Below, piece by piece: positions 55,933-64,000 of a DNA stretch of 64,000 nt. Both the position numbers and the translations under genes were made by a program. Position 1 is the first letter of the stretch; each line of letters begins with the position of its first letter. Under the pieces are notes generated by a model, which saw only the letters and a program-made list of their open reading frames with translations, searched no databases and was not told where the DNA came from. The DNA lies in the NCBI RefSeq assembly GCF_041081105.1, contig NZ_CP163528.1:3968001-4032000 (forward strand), in the 5' to 3' direction. This DNA comes from Promicromonospora sp. Populi. GTDB taxonomy: Bacteria > Actinomycetota > Actinomycetes > Actinomycetales > Cellulomonadaceae.

Positions 55933-57765
55933 TCAGGACCCGGCCGGCCACACCACGCGGGCCGATCCGCCACCGTTTCGTGTCGGCTCTGCCACGGCGG
56001 TGAAGAGGCCGTCCGGGCCGATCTCGATAGCGGTCGCCGAGCCGATCACCCTCCCCGTGGCGACCGGCGTGAGCGTGTGCCCGTAACCGGCCAGCGCCGA
56101 GCCGTAGGTGTTGATGAAGGCCGGCTCCGCGGGTGTGTTCGCCGAGTTCTGCGGCGCCATCCGCGGTGCGGCGATCGCCTCCTGGATCGTCATCCCTCGG
56201 TCGATCCGATTGCTCAGCATCTGTGTGACCGTCGAGATGATGTTCGAACCGCCCGGGGACCCGAGAGCGAGCACCGGACTTCCGTCGGCGAGCACGATCG
56301 TCGGTGCCATGGACGAGCGCGGGCGCTTGCCCGCCTCGATCCGGTTGGGGTCGTTGGCGTTGTACACGATGCTGAAGTCAGTGAGCTCGTTGTTCAGCAG
56401 GAACCCGCGACCGGGCACCACGATCCCCGAGCCGCCGATCTGCTCGATCGTCAGCGTGTACTCGACCACGTTGCCCCACCGGTCGGCCGCAGTCAGGTTC
56501 GTGGTCGATGTGCTCTCGGTGTCCTCGGGTTCGGTGCCTGGCGCTGCGGGCGCGCCGCATGCGCCGTCGTACGACCTGGCGTCACCGGCGGCCACCGGCT
56601 TGGTGGCCGCAGCCTGCGGGTTGAGCAGGCACGCCCGCTCCTGGGCGAACGTGTCGTCCAGCAGACCGTCCACCGGCACGTCGACGAAGTCGCCGTCGCC
56701 CAGATAGGCGGCCCGATCCGCGAACGCCAGAGCGCTCGCCTCGATGGTGTGGTGCAGCACGGCAGGATCATCCAGAGACGCCAGATCGAACTGCTCCAGG
56801 ATGTTCAGCGCCTCGCCCACGGTGGTCCCGCCCGACGCCGGCGGCGCCATCCCGTAGATGTCGTACCCGCGGTACGAGAAGACGGTCGGGTCCCGGTCTA
56901 CTACCTCGTACGATGCCAGGTCCTCGGTGGTCATCGAGCCGACCGGCACCGGAAGCTCGGTCCCGTCTGCGACGGGCGGCGCCTGCACCGCGTTCACGAC
57001 CTCCTGCGCGAGCGCGCCCTCGTAGAACGCATCCGCGCCGCCGCGCGCGAGCGTCCGGTAGGTCGCGGCGAGGTCCGGGTTACGGAACACCGACCCGACC
57101 TCGGGGGCCGCACCGCCCGGCAGGAACAGCTCGCTCGTGGAGGTCAGTGCCTCGAAGCGCGCCTGGTTCTCCACGGTCTGGTCGTGGAAGAGCTGGTCGA
57201 CGACGAAGCCCTGCTCCGCCACGGCCGTCGCCGGGCGCAGCGCCTCGCGCAGCGACGTCGTGCCCCACAGCTCCAGCGCACGCTCCCACGTGGCAGGCGT
57301 TCCCGGGACGCCGACGCTGACGCCGCCGGTGACGAGATCCGGGAAGAACGGGTACGGACTTCCGGTCCCAGGGTCGATGAACGCATCGTGCTCCATCGCG
57401 GCCGGCGCGGTCTCGCGCCCGTCGATGGTCTCGACCTGGCCGGTCGCGGCGTCGTAGTGCACAAAGAACCCGCCGCCACCGATTCCCGCGCTGTACGGGT
57501 CGGTCACCCCGATCGCCGCCGCCATCGCGACCGCGGCGTCGGTGGCGTTGCCGCCCTGCCGCAGCACCTTCAGGCCCACTTCTGAGACGACCGGGTCGAG
57601 GGAGCTGACTGCACCGCCGTACCCGACCGACGTCGGCACCCTCGGCGGAACTTGCTTCGACTCCGGGGTGGCGGCGCCGACCGGGCTTGCCGCGATGGCA
57701 CCGGCGAGCACCAGCGCCAGCGCGCCTGTGACCGCTGACGAACGAAGGACGAATCTCGTGCGCAT
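55933..57765 (-). CDS. ggt: Gamma-glutamyltransferase
   Basis: A 610-aa exported Ntn-hydrolase. A signal peptide (VLRSSAVTGALALVLAGAIAA) is followed by the large subunit and, near residue 417, the autocleavage site SSTSTTNLTAADRWGN-like STTNLTAADRWGN, where the first Thr after cleavage is the nucleophile. Later segments GSGIVVPGRGFLLNNELTDF and LGSPGGSNIISTV form the oxyanion region. It transfers or hydrolyses gamma-glutamyl groups of glutathione, glutamine or other peptides; in an actinomycete without glutathione, scavenging is more likely. Length is normal. It is convergent with nothing nearby and lies alone. Confidence 0.94.
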   Translation of the reverse strand: MRTRFVLRSSAVTGALALVLAGAIAASPVGAATPESKQVPPRVPTSVGYGGAVSSLDPVVSEVGLKVLRQGGNATDAAVAMAAAIGVTDPYSAGIGGGGFFVHYDAATGQVETIDGRETAPAAMEHDAFIDPGTGSPYPFFPDLVTGGVSVGVPGTPATWERALELWGTTSLREALRPATAVAEQGFVVDQLFHDQTVENQARFEALTSTSELFLPGGAAPEVGSVFRNPDLAATYRTLARGGADAFYEGALAQEVVNAVQAPPVADGTELPVPVGSMTTEDLASYEVVDRDPTVFSYRGYDIYGMAPPASGGTTVGEALNILEQFDLASLDDPAVLHHTIEASALAFADRAAYLGDGDFVDVPVDGLLDDTFAQERACLLNPQAAATKPVAAGDARSYDGACGAPAAPGTEPEDTESTSTTNLTAADRWGNVVEYTLTIEQIGGSGIVVPGRGFLLNNELTDFSIVYNANDPNRIEAGKRPRSSMAPTIVLADGSPVLALGSPGGSNIISTVTQMLSNRIDRGMTIQEAIAAPRMAPQNSANTPAEPAFINTYGSALAGYGHTLTPVATGRVIGSATAIEIGPDGLFTAVAEPTRNGGGSARVVWPAGS

Positions 57766-57898
57766 GGAGAGATGTGCTCCTCAAGGTGTGCGTCTACCCC
57801 GGTGTGGGAAGACGTGTCTTAGACGTGCGCAGGTACCAGAACGTTGCACCACAACGTTGCCTGTCAGACGAAACGCATGATGCTCGAACTCGCGCGGC

Positions 57899-58447
57899 TC
57901 ACAGGTCGAACAGCGTGGGCTGCTCCAGGTAGACCCCCTCGGTCTTGAGCATGTGCAGCTTGGTGCGCGTCCCACCGCGGGCCGAGAACCCGCCGGGGCG
58001 GCGGCCCGCCGCAAGTACGCGGTGGCACGGCACGATCGGCGGGAACGGGTTGCGGCCCATCGCCTGGCCCACGGCCTGGGCCGCACCTGGCTTACCCAGC
58101 TCGGCCGCGACCTCGCCGTACGTGAGCGTCTCGCCCGGCGGGATCGCCCGTACCACCTCGTACACGCGGCGGTCGAAATCGGGGACGGCGCTCATGTTCA
58201 ACGGGATCTCGGCCAGATCGCCGACGCCGTCGGCGAGCAGACGCGTCAACGCGGCGACCGCCGGCTCCACCGGTGCCGGCGACGCCTCGACGGCGCCCGG
58301 GTACCAGCCGCGCACGGCGCCCCGCACTTGGTCCGCGCCGCCGTGGGGCAGCGCCGAACCGACGATCTCCGCGTGCTCGTTCCAGACGAGCGCGCACTCA
58401 CCGATCGCCGTCGGGATCACCGCGAACTCGAGCCTGTTGCCGTCCAT
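57899..58447 (-). CDS. ogt: Methylated-DNA-protein-cysteine S-methyltransferase
   Basis: A 182-aa O6-alkylguanine repair protein. The active-site motif is FPPIVPCHRVLAAG with Cys141, preceded by the HTH-like YGEVAAELGKPGAAQAVGQAMGRNP and followed by GGFSARGGTRTK. The N-terminal ribonuclease-like part (MDGNRLEFAVIPTAIGECAL) is normal. It transfers the alkyl group to Cys irreversibly. TAGGGT lies exactly 7 nt before ATG 58447, so the transcript is leaderless. The last residues LEQPTLFDL are typical for actinobacterial members. Gene symbol is by family. Confidence 0.93.
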   Translation of the reverse strand: MDGNRLEFAVIPTAIGECALVWNEHAEIVGSALPHGGADQVRGAVRGWYPGAVEASPAPVEPAVAALTRLLADGVGDLAEIPLNMSAVPDFDRRVYEVVRAIPPGETLTYGEVAAELGKPGAAQAVGQAMGRNPFPPIVPCHRVLAAGRRPGGFSARGGTRTKLHMLKTEGVYLEQPTLFDL

Positions 58448-58454
58448 GCGCCAC

Positions 58455-58460
58455 ACCCTA
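58455..58460 (-). promoter_or_regulatory. -10 element TAGGGT for leaderless alkyltransferase gene
   Basis: TAGGGT on the minus strand ends 7 nt before ATG 58447, the same hexamer and spacing as before moeA. Confidence 0.6.
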
Positions 58461-58481
58461 GGCTGGCTCACCGACAGTCGG

Positions 58482-58754
58482 TCAGTCGGTGACCCACCGG
58501 GCCGCGAGGGCGGTCGCCTTGTCCGCGGCCTCCTCTGCGGCGTCCGGTCCGCCGCTCGCTGCCGCGGCGCCGTCCTGCGCCGCGGCAAGGCCCGCCGCGT
58601 AGCCGACCGCATACGTGGTGACCGGCGCGGCCGGCCGGGCGACGGCGTGCGCGGCGTCCCGGGCGAGGTCGAGAACCGCTCCGACGTCGATCGTTCCCGG
58701 GGGGAGGCCGAGCTCGGCCTCCAGGGCCTCCACCCAGCTGTCGAGGTCTGCCAT
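58482..58754 (-). CDS. DUF6457 protein of molybdenum cofactor cluster
   Basis: A 90-aa helical, acidic, Ala-rich protein: DLDSWVEALEAELGLPPGTIDVGAVLDLARDAAHAVARPAAPVTTY (through the conserved parts WVEALEAELGL and DLARDAAHAVARPAAPVTTY) matches the small DUF6457 family, usually encoded next to mobA or moeA in actinobacteria. The order here is moeA, mobA-like, DUF6457 on one strand. It may help in Mo-cofactor assembly, but no activity is known. A ribosome site AAAGGAC lies before the ATG. Confidence 0.85.
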   Translation of the reverse strand: MADLDSWVEALEAELGLPPGTIDVGAVLDLARDAAHAVARPAAPVTTYAVGYAAGLAAAQDGAAAASGGPDAAEEAADKATALAARWVTD

Positions 58755-58807
58755 CTTGTGTCCTTTCGGGATCCTCGCCGGTTGGTAGTCCGGATCGGCG
58801 GTGCTGG

Positions 58808-59455
58808 TCAGCGGCTTCGGCCGGGGATACGTGCGCCGAGGCGGGTCGCGTCGGCCGGGGTGTCGATGTCGTCGCTCCAGCCTGCCGGGTCCGGGACCTC
58901 GATGCAGCGGAGCGCGCCGACCAGGCGCTTCATCGGCGCCCCGTCTGTCTCGATCCCGTCGAGGGCGGCATCGAGGGCCGCCCGGCGGTACAGCCCGACC
59001 AGCCACTGGGCCCGGCCGTCGCGCACCAGGTAGGCGCCGTCCACCGGTTCACGCGCAGCTGCCCGCTCGAGCGCAGCCCGCTCCAGGAGCGCGACCGCCC
59101 CGGCCGCGCGCGGCACGTCCACTGCGAGGAGCAGCACCCACGGTGCGCTCGGGTCCGGCAGGGCGCGTAGCCCGGCGGCCAGGCCCGCGACCGGCCCGCC
59201 GAACGGCGGATCCTCCCTGGTGAGACCAGGCGCCGGGCCGGTATGGCCCGGCGTCGGATCCGGGAGTGCCCCCGCCAGCTCCGGCGGGCCTACGACCACT
59301 GCCCGGCGGGCCCGGGTGCTTGCCGTGAGCGCCCGGTCGAGCAACCGCGCGCCGCCAACGACGAGGCCCGCCTTGGACGTGCCGTCCAGCCGAGCGGCCC
59401 GGCCGCCGGCCAGCACCACGGCGTCGTACGTGATCTCGGGCGCCCGGGTGGTCAT
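58808..59455 (-). CDS. MobA-like molybdenum cofactor nucleotidyltransferase
   Basis: A 215-aa NTP-transferase: YDAVVLAGGRAARLDGTSKAGLVVGGARLLDRAL has the LAGGxxxRxGxxK signature of MobA-type enzymes, and LLLAVDVPRA and DDIDTPADATRLG are later parts, with PFGGPVAGLAAGL between. It attaches GMP or CMP to molybdopterin, or may work on another nucleotide-sugar. The start overlaps the moeA stop (ATGA), so the pair is coupled. Which nucleotide it uses cannot be told. Confidence 0.88.
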   Translation of the reverse strand: MTTRAPEITYDAVVLAGGRAARLDGTSKAGLVVGGARLLDRALTASTRARRAVVVGPPELAGALPDPTPGHTGPAPGLTREDPPFGGPVAGLAAGLRALPDPSAPWVLLLAVDVPRAAGAVALLERAALERAAAREPVDGAYLVRDGRAQWLVGLYRRAALDAALDGIETDGAPMKRLVGALRCIEVPDPAGWSDDIDTPADATRLGARIPGRSR

Positions 59456-60834
59456 CGCAGCATCAGCACCTGGACCAGGTCCCCGGCATGCACCTTCTCG
59501 ATGTCGGACGGCACCAGGGCCAGGCCATCGGCGGTGGCTAGGGCCGACAGGGAGTGCCGTGAGCCGACAGGCTTGACGCCGACGGCGCTCGCGTCGCTGC
59601 TGTGGGCCGCGCCGCCGTCGGGCAGCGGGACGAGTCGGACTGGGACGACGAGGAGCCTGCCGGGCGAACCGGACCAACCGACGGCGGCAGAAATTAGTAC
59701 TGCGGGAGGTGTGTTGCTCCGCGTGGACGATGTCGACGCAGAGCAACCGATCTCGGAGAGGTGGTGCTTCCCCGCGAGGTCAAGCCCGCGAAGTCGGCCG
59801 ATGGCGGGGCGGGCGAACAGCTCGAACGACGCGTACGCCCCCACCGGGTTTCCCGGCAGTGCGAGCCATGGCACACCGTGCCAGCGGGCCAGCGCCTGTG
59901 GCTTGCCGGGGGACATGGCGACGGTGGCGACGTCGACGTCGGTCACGCCGGCGCCGTCGGTGGCGGGAGACGGCGGCGCCAGGACCTCCCGCACCACGTC
60001 CGCGGCCCCGGCCGACACACCACCGGCAGTCACGATCAGGTCCGCCCCGGCCCTCGATCCGGCCCCCGACCCGACCCCAGGCCCGCCGCGCGCAGCCGCA
60101 TCCAGCGCCGCACGGAGCGCCGCCGGGTCGTCGGGCACCGGCCCCAGCCGGACGACGTCGGCTCCCGCCGCGCGGGCCGCCGCTGCGAGCATCGGTCCGT
60201 TGGAGTCGGTGATCTGCCCTGGTCCGAGCGGCTCGCCGACCGGCACCAGCTCCGCCCCGGTGGAGATCACGACGACCAGCGGGCGGCGTCGGACCGGAAC
60301 CCGCACCGCGCCCGACGCCGCCAACGCACCCACCAGGGCCGCCGTCACCTCGGACCCGGCACGCGCCAGGAGCTCCCCGCTGCGAACGTCCTCCCCTGCG
60401 CCGCGGACGTGCGGCCGGGGCCGCCGGGCGAGCGCGACCGTCTGCTCCTCCCGGGGTGCACCGGCGACAAACCGTCCGGTCGAGGTGTGTTCCACGGGGA
60501 TCACGGCGTCCGCCCCGGGCGGGAGCGGAGCGCCGGTCATGATCCGGACGGCCTGCCCCGGTTCGACCGCCGTCGTGTCACCAGGTCCCGCGGCGACGTC
60601 TCCCGTCACGTGGAGGGTCACCTGGCCGCCGTCGGGCGGAAGATCTGCCAGCCGCACGGCGTAACCGTCCATCGCGGCGCTGTCGAACGGCGGGACGGAC
60701 ACGGAGGCGTACAGATCCTCGGCGAGGATCGAGCCGAGCGCGGACTCGAGATCCAGCGAAGCGGCGGGCAGCGGCGCGACCAGGGCGAGCACACGCTCGA
60801 TGTGCTCGATGACGCTGCGCGCGTGCGGCTCCAT
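59452..60834 (-). CDS. moeA: Molybdopterin molybdenumtransferase
   Basis: A 460-aa MoeA that inserts molybdate into adenylylated molybdopterin. It includes SVSVPPFDSAAMDGYAVR near residue 50, [72 protein letters not shown] and PWLALPGNPVGAYASFELF. The final part before the C-terminal domain contains an unusual Ser/Thr-rich patch (SASTSSTRSNTPP). TAGGGT is 7 nt before ATG 60834, so the operon with mobA and DUF6457 starts leaderless. It probably serves the nitrate reductase next door. Confidence 0.95.
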   Translation of the reverse strand: MEPHARSVIEHIERVLALVAPLPAASLDLESALGSILAEDLYASVSVPPFDSAAMDGYAVRLADLPPDGGQVTLHVTGDVAAGPGDTTAVEPGQAVRIMTGAPLPPGADAVIPVEHTSTGRFVAGAPREEQTVALARRPRPHVRGAGEDVRSGELLARAGSEVTAALVGALAASGAVRVPVRRRPLVVVISTGAELVPVGEPLGPGQITDSNGPMLAAAARAAGADVVRLGPVPDDPAALRAALDAAARGGPGVGSGAGSRAGADLIVTAGGVSAGAADVVREVLAPPSPATDGAGVTDVDVATVAMSPGKPQALARWHGVPWLALPGNPVGAYASFELFARPAIGRLRGLDLAGKHHLSEIGCSASTSSTRSNTPPAVLISAAVGWSGSPGRLLVVPVRLVPLPDGGAAHSSDASAVGVKPVGSRHSLSALATADGLALVPSDIEKVHAGDLVQVLMLR

Positions 60835-60841
60835 GGGTCCG

Positions 60842-60847
60842 ACCCTA
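60842..60847 (-). promoter_or_regulatory. -10 element TAGGGT for leaderless moeA operon
   Basis: TAGGGT on the minus strand ends 7 nt before ATG 60834, with no ribosome binding site in between. Confidence 0.6.
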
Positions 60848-60888
60848 GGCCAGTGCGGGGCCAGCAAAGGTTTCGGCTGCCGCACAAC

Positions 60889-60918
60889 TTGTCTGCTGGT
60901 CGTGTGAGCGGCCATGAT
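60889..60918 (+). promoter_or_regulatory. Promoter of VOC gene
   Basis: TTGTCT (60889-60894) and CATGAT (60913-60918) are 18 bases apart; ATG 60925 follows 6 nt later, so this gene may also be leaderless. Confidence 0.45.
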
Positions 60919-60924
60919 CGCGGC

Positions 60925-61314
60925 ATGCGCCTCCATCACATCCAGGTTGCCTGCCCGCCCGACGGCGAGGCTGCCGCCCGCCGCTTCTACGGGGAGGGCC
61001 TCGGTCTGACCGAGGTCCCTAAGCCCGAAGCGCTCGCGGCCCGGGGCGGCTGCTGGTTCCGCGACTTCGACCAGGACGGACGCACCATCGCCGAGATCCA
61101 TGTCGGCGTCGAGGACCCGTTCACTCCCGCCCGCAAGGCGCACCCGGCCCTCGTGACCGACGACGTGGCGCAGCTCGAGGCCGCCGGCGCCCGGCTCGAA
61201 GAGCTCGGGTTCGAGATCTCGTGGAAGGACCGGCACACCTTTGACGGCTACGAGCGCTTCCATGCGTTCGACGGCGCAGGCAACCGAGTGGAGATCCTCA
61301 CCCCGGCCCTGTGA
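60925..61314 (+). CDS. VOC-family (glyoxalase/dioxygenase-fold) protein
   Basis: A 129-aa protein with the VOC fold: LHHIQVACPPDGEAAARRFYGEGLGLTEVPKP at the start, with His at the first metal position, HVGVEDPFTPARKAHPALVTDDV containing a second His, and the end RFHAFDGAGNRVEILTP with the final Glu. These three residues may bind a divalent metal. Such proteins act in isomerisation, drug resistance or dioxygenation; no substrate is indicated. It diverges from moeA with a 90-base gap. Confidence 0.85.
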   Translation: MRLHHIQVACPPDGEAAARRFYGEGLGLTEVPKPEALAARGGCWFRDFDQDGRTIAEIHVGVEDPFTPARKAHPALVTDDVAQLEAAGARLEELGFEISWKDRHTFDGYERFHAFDGAGNRVEILTPAL

Positions 61315-61554
61315 CGCCTCGGCGGAGGTTGGGCCGTCAGCGGTTGATGCATGCGCCCGAAACGCCTCACACGGGAGACCAGTACCCTGTGCGTTCTTCC
61401 TTACGGTCGATTAACTGCGCTTTGCAGGGCGATGAAACACCGTCTCCATAGGTTCTGACACGTCGGTCCGACGTCGGGCCGGCCCCGGATCCGGCACCTG
61501 TCGGTCCGGGCGCGCCCGGCGTCGTCGGGCATACGCCCATGCAGGGAGGACGCC

Positions 61555-62904
61555 ATGTCCACTCCGACAACCCACGACGACCAGACCCCGGTGACGAGCA
61601 AGCCCGCAGCCGCACCGGCCTCCGCCATCCAGCGCCACACCGGACGGTGGATCGAGCACTGGGACCCCGAGGACAAGACCCTCTGGGAGGACGGCGGACG
61701 CCGGACCGCCCGGCGCAACCTCGTGTTCTCGATCTTCGCGGAGTTCCTCGGGTTCGCCGTCTGGGCCGTGTGGTCGATCGTCGTGCCGCAGCTGCCCGCC
61801 GCGGGCTTCGACCTGACCGTCGACCAGATGTTCTGGCTCGTCTCGGTGCCGATCCTCGTCGGCGCTACCCTCCGCATCCCCTACACGTTCGCGGTCCCGG
61901 TGTTCGGCGGCCGCAACTGGACCATCGCATCCGCGCTGCTCCTGCTGCTGCCCACGGGCGCGCTGATCCTCGCCGTCGGCGACCCGACCACGCCGTTCCC
62001 CGTGCTGCTGGCCGTGGCATCGCTCGCGGGCCTGGGCGGCGGCAACTTCGCCTCGTCGATGGCGAACATCTCGTTCTTCTTCCCGGTGAAGGAGAAGGGC
62101 GCGGCCCTGGGCCTGAACGCCGCTGGCGGCAACCTCGGCACGGCGGTGGTGCAGCTCGTGGTGCCGCTCGTAATCGTGACGGGCGCGGGTGTGTCGCTCG
62201 GCCGGGCGGGCCTGATCTTCATCCCGTTCATCCTGCTCGCCGCGTTCCTCGCCTGGCGCTGGATGGACAATCTCGCCACGGCCAAGGCGGACCCGCGCTC
62301 GTTCGGTGTGGCGATACACGACAAGCACACGTGGATCATCAGCTTCATCTACATCGGTACGTTCGGGTCGTTCATCGGCTACGCGGGTGCCTTCCCGACG
62401 CTTCTTGCCTCCCAGTTCCCGGAGGTCGCCATCCCGCTCGCTTTCATGGGGGCCCTCGTCGGGTCGATCGCCCGCCCGTTCGGCGGCATCCTCTCCGACC
62501 GGGTCGGCGGCATGGTCGTGACCGTCGGGTCCTTCGCCGTCATGGCGCTCGGCGCAATGGGCGCGATCTACGCCCTCGGGACGGGCAGCTTCGCGCTTTT
62601 CTTCGGCTCGTTCCTCGTCCTGTTCGTCGCGACCGGCATGGGTAACGGTTCTGTCTACCGGATGATCCCGGCGGTCTTCCGCGCGAGCGGTGCGACGGCG
62701 AAGGCCGCCGCCGGGTGCATCGGCATCGCCGGGGCGATCGGCGCGTTCGGCGGATTCCTTATCCCGCGCGGGTTCGCGCTGTCCACCACGCTGGCCGGGT
62801 CGCTCGTGCCCGCACTGTGGCTGTTCATCGGGGTGTACGCCGTGATGGCCCTTGTCACCTGGCTGGTCTACGGGCGCGGCGCCATGGCCCAGGCGCGGGT
62901 CTGA
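61555..62904 (+). CDS. narK: Nitrate/nitrite MFS transporter
   Basis: A 449-aa twelve-helix transporter of the NarK/NNP type. It shows RRNLVFSIFAEFLGFAVWAVWSIVV, LRIPYTFAVPVFGGRNW (Arg in helix 2 for nitrate), the nitrate signature LGGGNFASSMANISFFFP and its second-half copy ATGMGNGSVYRMIP, and FGGILSDRVGG. The N-terminal cytoplasmic tail (about 50 residues) is hydrophilic with HWDPEDKTLWEDGGRRTARRNL, common in actinobacterial NarK. GGGAGGAC precedes the ATG. The nitrate reductase gene starts 2 bases past its stop, so they form one operon for nitrate uptake and reduction. Confidence 0.95.
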   Translation: MSTPTTHDDQTPVTSKPAAAPASAIQRHTGRWIEHWDPEDKTLWEDGGRRTARRNLVFSIFAEFLGFAVWAVWSIVVPQLPAAGFDLTVDQMFWLVSVPILVGATLRIPYTFAVPVFGGRNWTIASALLLLLPTGALILAVGDPTTPFPVLLAVASLAGLGGGNFASSMANISFFFPVKEKGAALGLNAAGGNLGTAVVQLVVPLVIVTGAGVSLGRAGLIFIPFILLAAFLAWRWMDNLATAKADPRSFGVAIHDKHTWIISFIYIGTFGSFIGYAGAFPTLLASQFPEVAIPLAFMGALVGSIARPFGGILSDRVGGMVVTVGSFAVMALGAMGAIYALGTGSFALFFGSFLVLFVATGMGNGSVYRMIPAVFRASGATAKAAAGCIGIAGAIGAFGGFLIPRGFALSTTLAGSLVPALWLFIGVYAVMALVTWLVYGRGAMAQARV

Positions 62905-62906
62905 AG

Positions 62907-64000
62907 ATGCTCGCTGCCCCCGGAACCAGCGTCGACTCGCACTGTCCCTACTGCGCGCTGCAGTGCGGGATGTCGCTGACCCGCCCCCGGGCCGACGGCG
63001 GCAGTGGTGCGAGCGCGCCGGTGGTCCAGCCCCGCGACTTCCCCACCAACCGGGGCGGGCTGTGCCAGAAGGGGTGGACGTCGGCGGCGGTGCTCGGGGT
63101 GGCCGACCGGCTCGTCACCCCGCTGATCCGGGGCGAGTCCGGCGAGCTCGAGCCGGCGAGCTGGGACGCGGCGCTCGACCTGGTCGCGTCCCGGCTCGCC
63201 GCCCTGGCCGCCGAGCACGGGCCGGGGGCGGTGGCCGTGTTCGGGGGCGGCGGGCTGACCAACGAGAAGGCGTACGCGCTCGGCAAGTTCGCGCGGACCG
63301 TGCTGCGCACCCCGAACATCGACTACAACGGGCGGTTCTGCATGGCGTCCGCGGCGGCCGGGATGAACCGGTCGTTCGGCGTCGACCGGGGCCTGCCGTT
63401 CCCGCTGTCCGACGTCGGCGGGGCGCAGGCCGTGCTGCTCCTCGGCTCCAACCTCGCCGAGACCATGCCGCCGGCCGTGCAGCACCTTGCGGGGGCCCGG
63501 GCAGCGGGCGGGCTCGTCGTTGTCGACCCGCGACGTTCCGCGACCGCCCGGCTGGCCGAAGACCCCGGCTCGGGGCGGCCCGCCGAAGGTGTGCACCTCG
63601 CCCCGGTGCCCGGCACGGACCTCGCGGTCCTGCTGGGGCTGCTGCACGTTGTGCTCGCGGAGCAGCTCGCGGACCGGGAGTATCTCGAGGCACGCACCAC
63701 CGGGTTCGACGACGTCGCTCGCTCGGTCGCCGCCTGGTGGCCGGAGCGCGTCGAGGCCGTCTCGGGTGTGCCCGCCGACGACCTGCGGCGCGTGGCCCGG
63801 CTGCTGGCCGCCGCCGCGCCGGTGCACGGGGGCGCGGGCGCGTACGTGCTGACCGGCCGCGGCGTCGAGCAGTCCACGCAGGGCACCGCCACCGTTACCG
63901 CGTCGATCAACCTCGCGCTCGCGCTCGGGCTGCCGGGCCGGGTCGGGTCGGGGTACGGCGCGATCACCGGGCAGGGCAACGGGCAGGGCGGCCGCGAGCA
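62907..64000 (+). CDS. Molybdopterin-dependent (assimilatory-type) nitrate reductase, N-terminal part
   Basis: The gene runs off the window. The first about 364 residues show the Fe4S4-binding start DSHCPYCALQCGMSLT with the fourth Cys in GGLCQKGW, then NEKAYALGKFARTVLRTPNIDYNGRFCMASAAAGMNRSFGVDRG (through the conserved YNGRFCMASA), LGSNLAETMPP and GYGAITGQGNGQGGRE, as in NasC/NarB/NasA enzymes. It needs bis-MGD cofactor and reduces nitrate to nitrite. ATG 62907 starts two bases after narK. The partial length prevents checking for the extra C-terminal domains. Confidence 0.93.
   Translation, partial: MLAAPGTSVDSHCPYCALQCGMSLTRPRADGGSGASAPVVQPRDFPTNRGGLCQKGWTSAAVLGVADRLVTPLIRGESGELEPASWDAALDLVASRLAALAAEHGPGAVAVFGGGGLTNEKAYALGKFARTVLRTPNIDYNGRFCMASAAAGMNRSFGVDRGLPFPLSDVGGAQAVLLLGSNLAETMPPAVQHLAGARAAGGLVVVDPRRSATARLAEDPGSGRPAEGVHLAPVPGTDLAVLLGLLHVVLAEQLADREYLEARTTGFDDVARSVAAWWPERVEAVSGVPADDLRRVARLLAAAAPVHGGAGAYVLTGRGVEQSTQGTATVTASINLALALGLPGRVGSGYGAITGQGNGQGGRE

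Noticed and set aside
61315..61554. GlnR-type site (GTnAC-n6-GAAAC) before narK
   Set aside because: GAAAC occurs at two places, but neither has a GTnAC-like half at the proper distance. A TACCCT at about 61382 could be a -10 only.
1..64000. CRISPR arrays, insertion sequences, prophage
   Set aside because: No regularly spaced repeats, transposase, integrase or phage structural genes were found. The holin-family gene at 14741 belongs to a chromosomal family.

Overview
This is a high-GC, gene-dense chromosome segment of an actinomycete. BldC, mycothiol synthase (MshD), a DUF3073 protein, the actinobacterial Tad/'helicase-secretion' neighbourhood, a Glu-Asp-Phe tRNA cluster and many leaderless starts placed 6-8 nt behind a -10 hexamer all point to Actinomycetota. 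The gene mix (secreted nuclease with a chitin-binding-like tail, sugar porter, purine genes beside bldC) would fit Micrococcales, perhaps the Promicromonosporaceae/Cellulomonadaceae. That family-level placement is inference only.

Layout. 1-13.3 kb: the end of purL, a frameshifted membrane-anchored EEP phosphatase/nuclease, an RNB ribonuclease with a proline-rich tail, an SCP-like protein, a 1536-aa secreted nuclease/5'-nucleotidase, a small membrane protein, then purF-purM. 13.3-17 kb: a DUF3073 gene diverging from bldC, then minus-strand small genes (DUF3618, holin-like, two unknowns, a cysteine-free HesB-like protein) and tRNA-Lys. 17.1-24.4 kb: an ArsR-SRPBCC pair behind a promoter built into two inverted repeats, a broken P-loop gene, an FAD oxidase, a lipoprotein, a glycerophosphodiesterase, a monooxygenase-like membrane protein, an M15 peptidase and a minimal zincin. 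24.4-28 kb: three tRNAs, an M50-like protease, a DEAD-box helicase and msrB. 28-32.4 kb: two MarR regulators around a DHA2 efflux pump, and a sugar porter. 32.4-39.7 kb: a phosphate block (Pit transporter, DUF47 protein, Nudix/histidine phosphatase, polyphosphate kinase) and mshD. 39.8-53.8 kb: acs, an OYE flavoprotein, a HAD phosphatase, a Tad pilus locus and its usual partner helicase, with an ABC transporter/XRE cassette lying between the last two. 53.9-64 kb: a small secreted peptide, an HTH-MurA fusion, gamma-glutamyltransferase, a DNA alkyltransferase, then a molybdenum cofactor group (DUF6457, MobA-like, MoeA), a VOC protein, narK and the start of a nitrate reductase.

How genes fit together. 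MoeA and the MobA-like protein probably supply the molybdopterin cofactor for the nitrate reductase next to NarK. Pit, DUF47, Ppk and the Nudix enzyme form a phosphate uptake/storage group. The Tad genes encode an ATPase, a platform protein, a pilin-like peptide and two TadE-like pseudopilins, but no prepilin peptidase is visible. The least ordinary items are the HTH-MurA fusion with its own leaderless promoter and tandem operator-like repeats, the ArsR promoter/operator overlap, the interrupted Tad neighbourhood, and two genes that each lose one base inside the same 11-mer.
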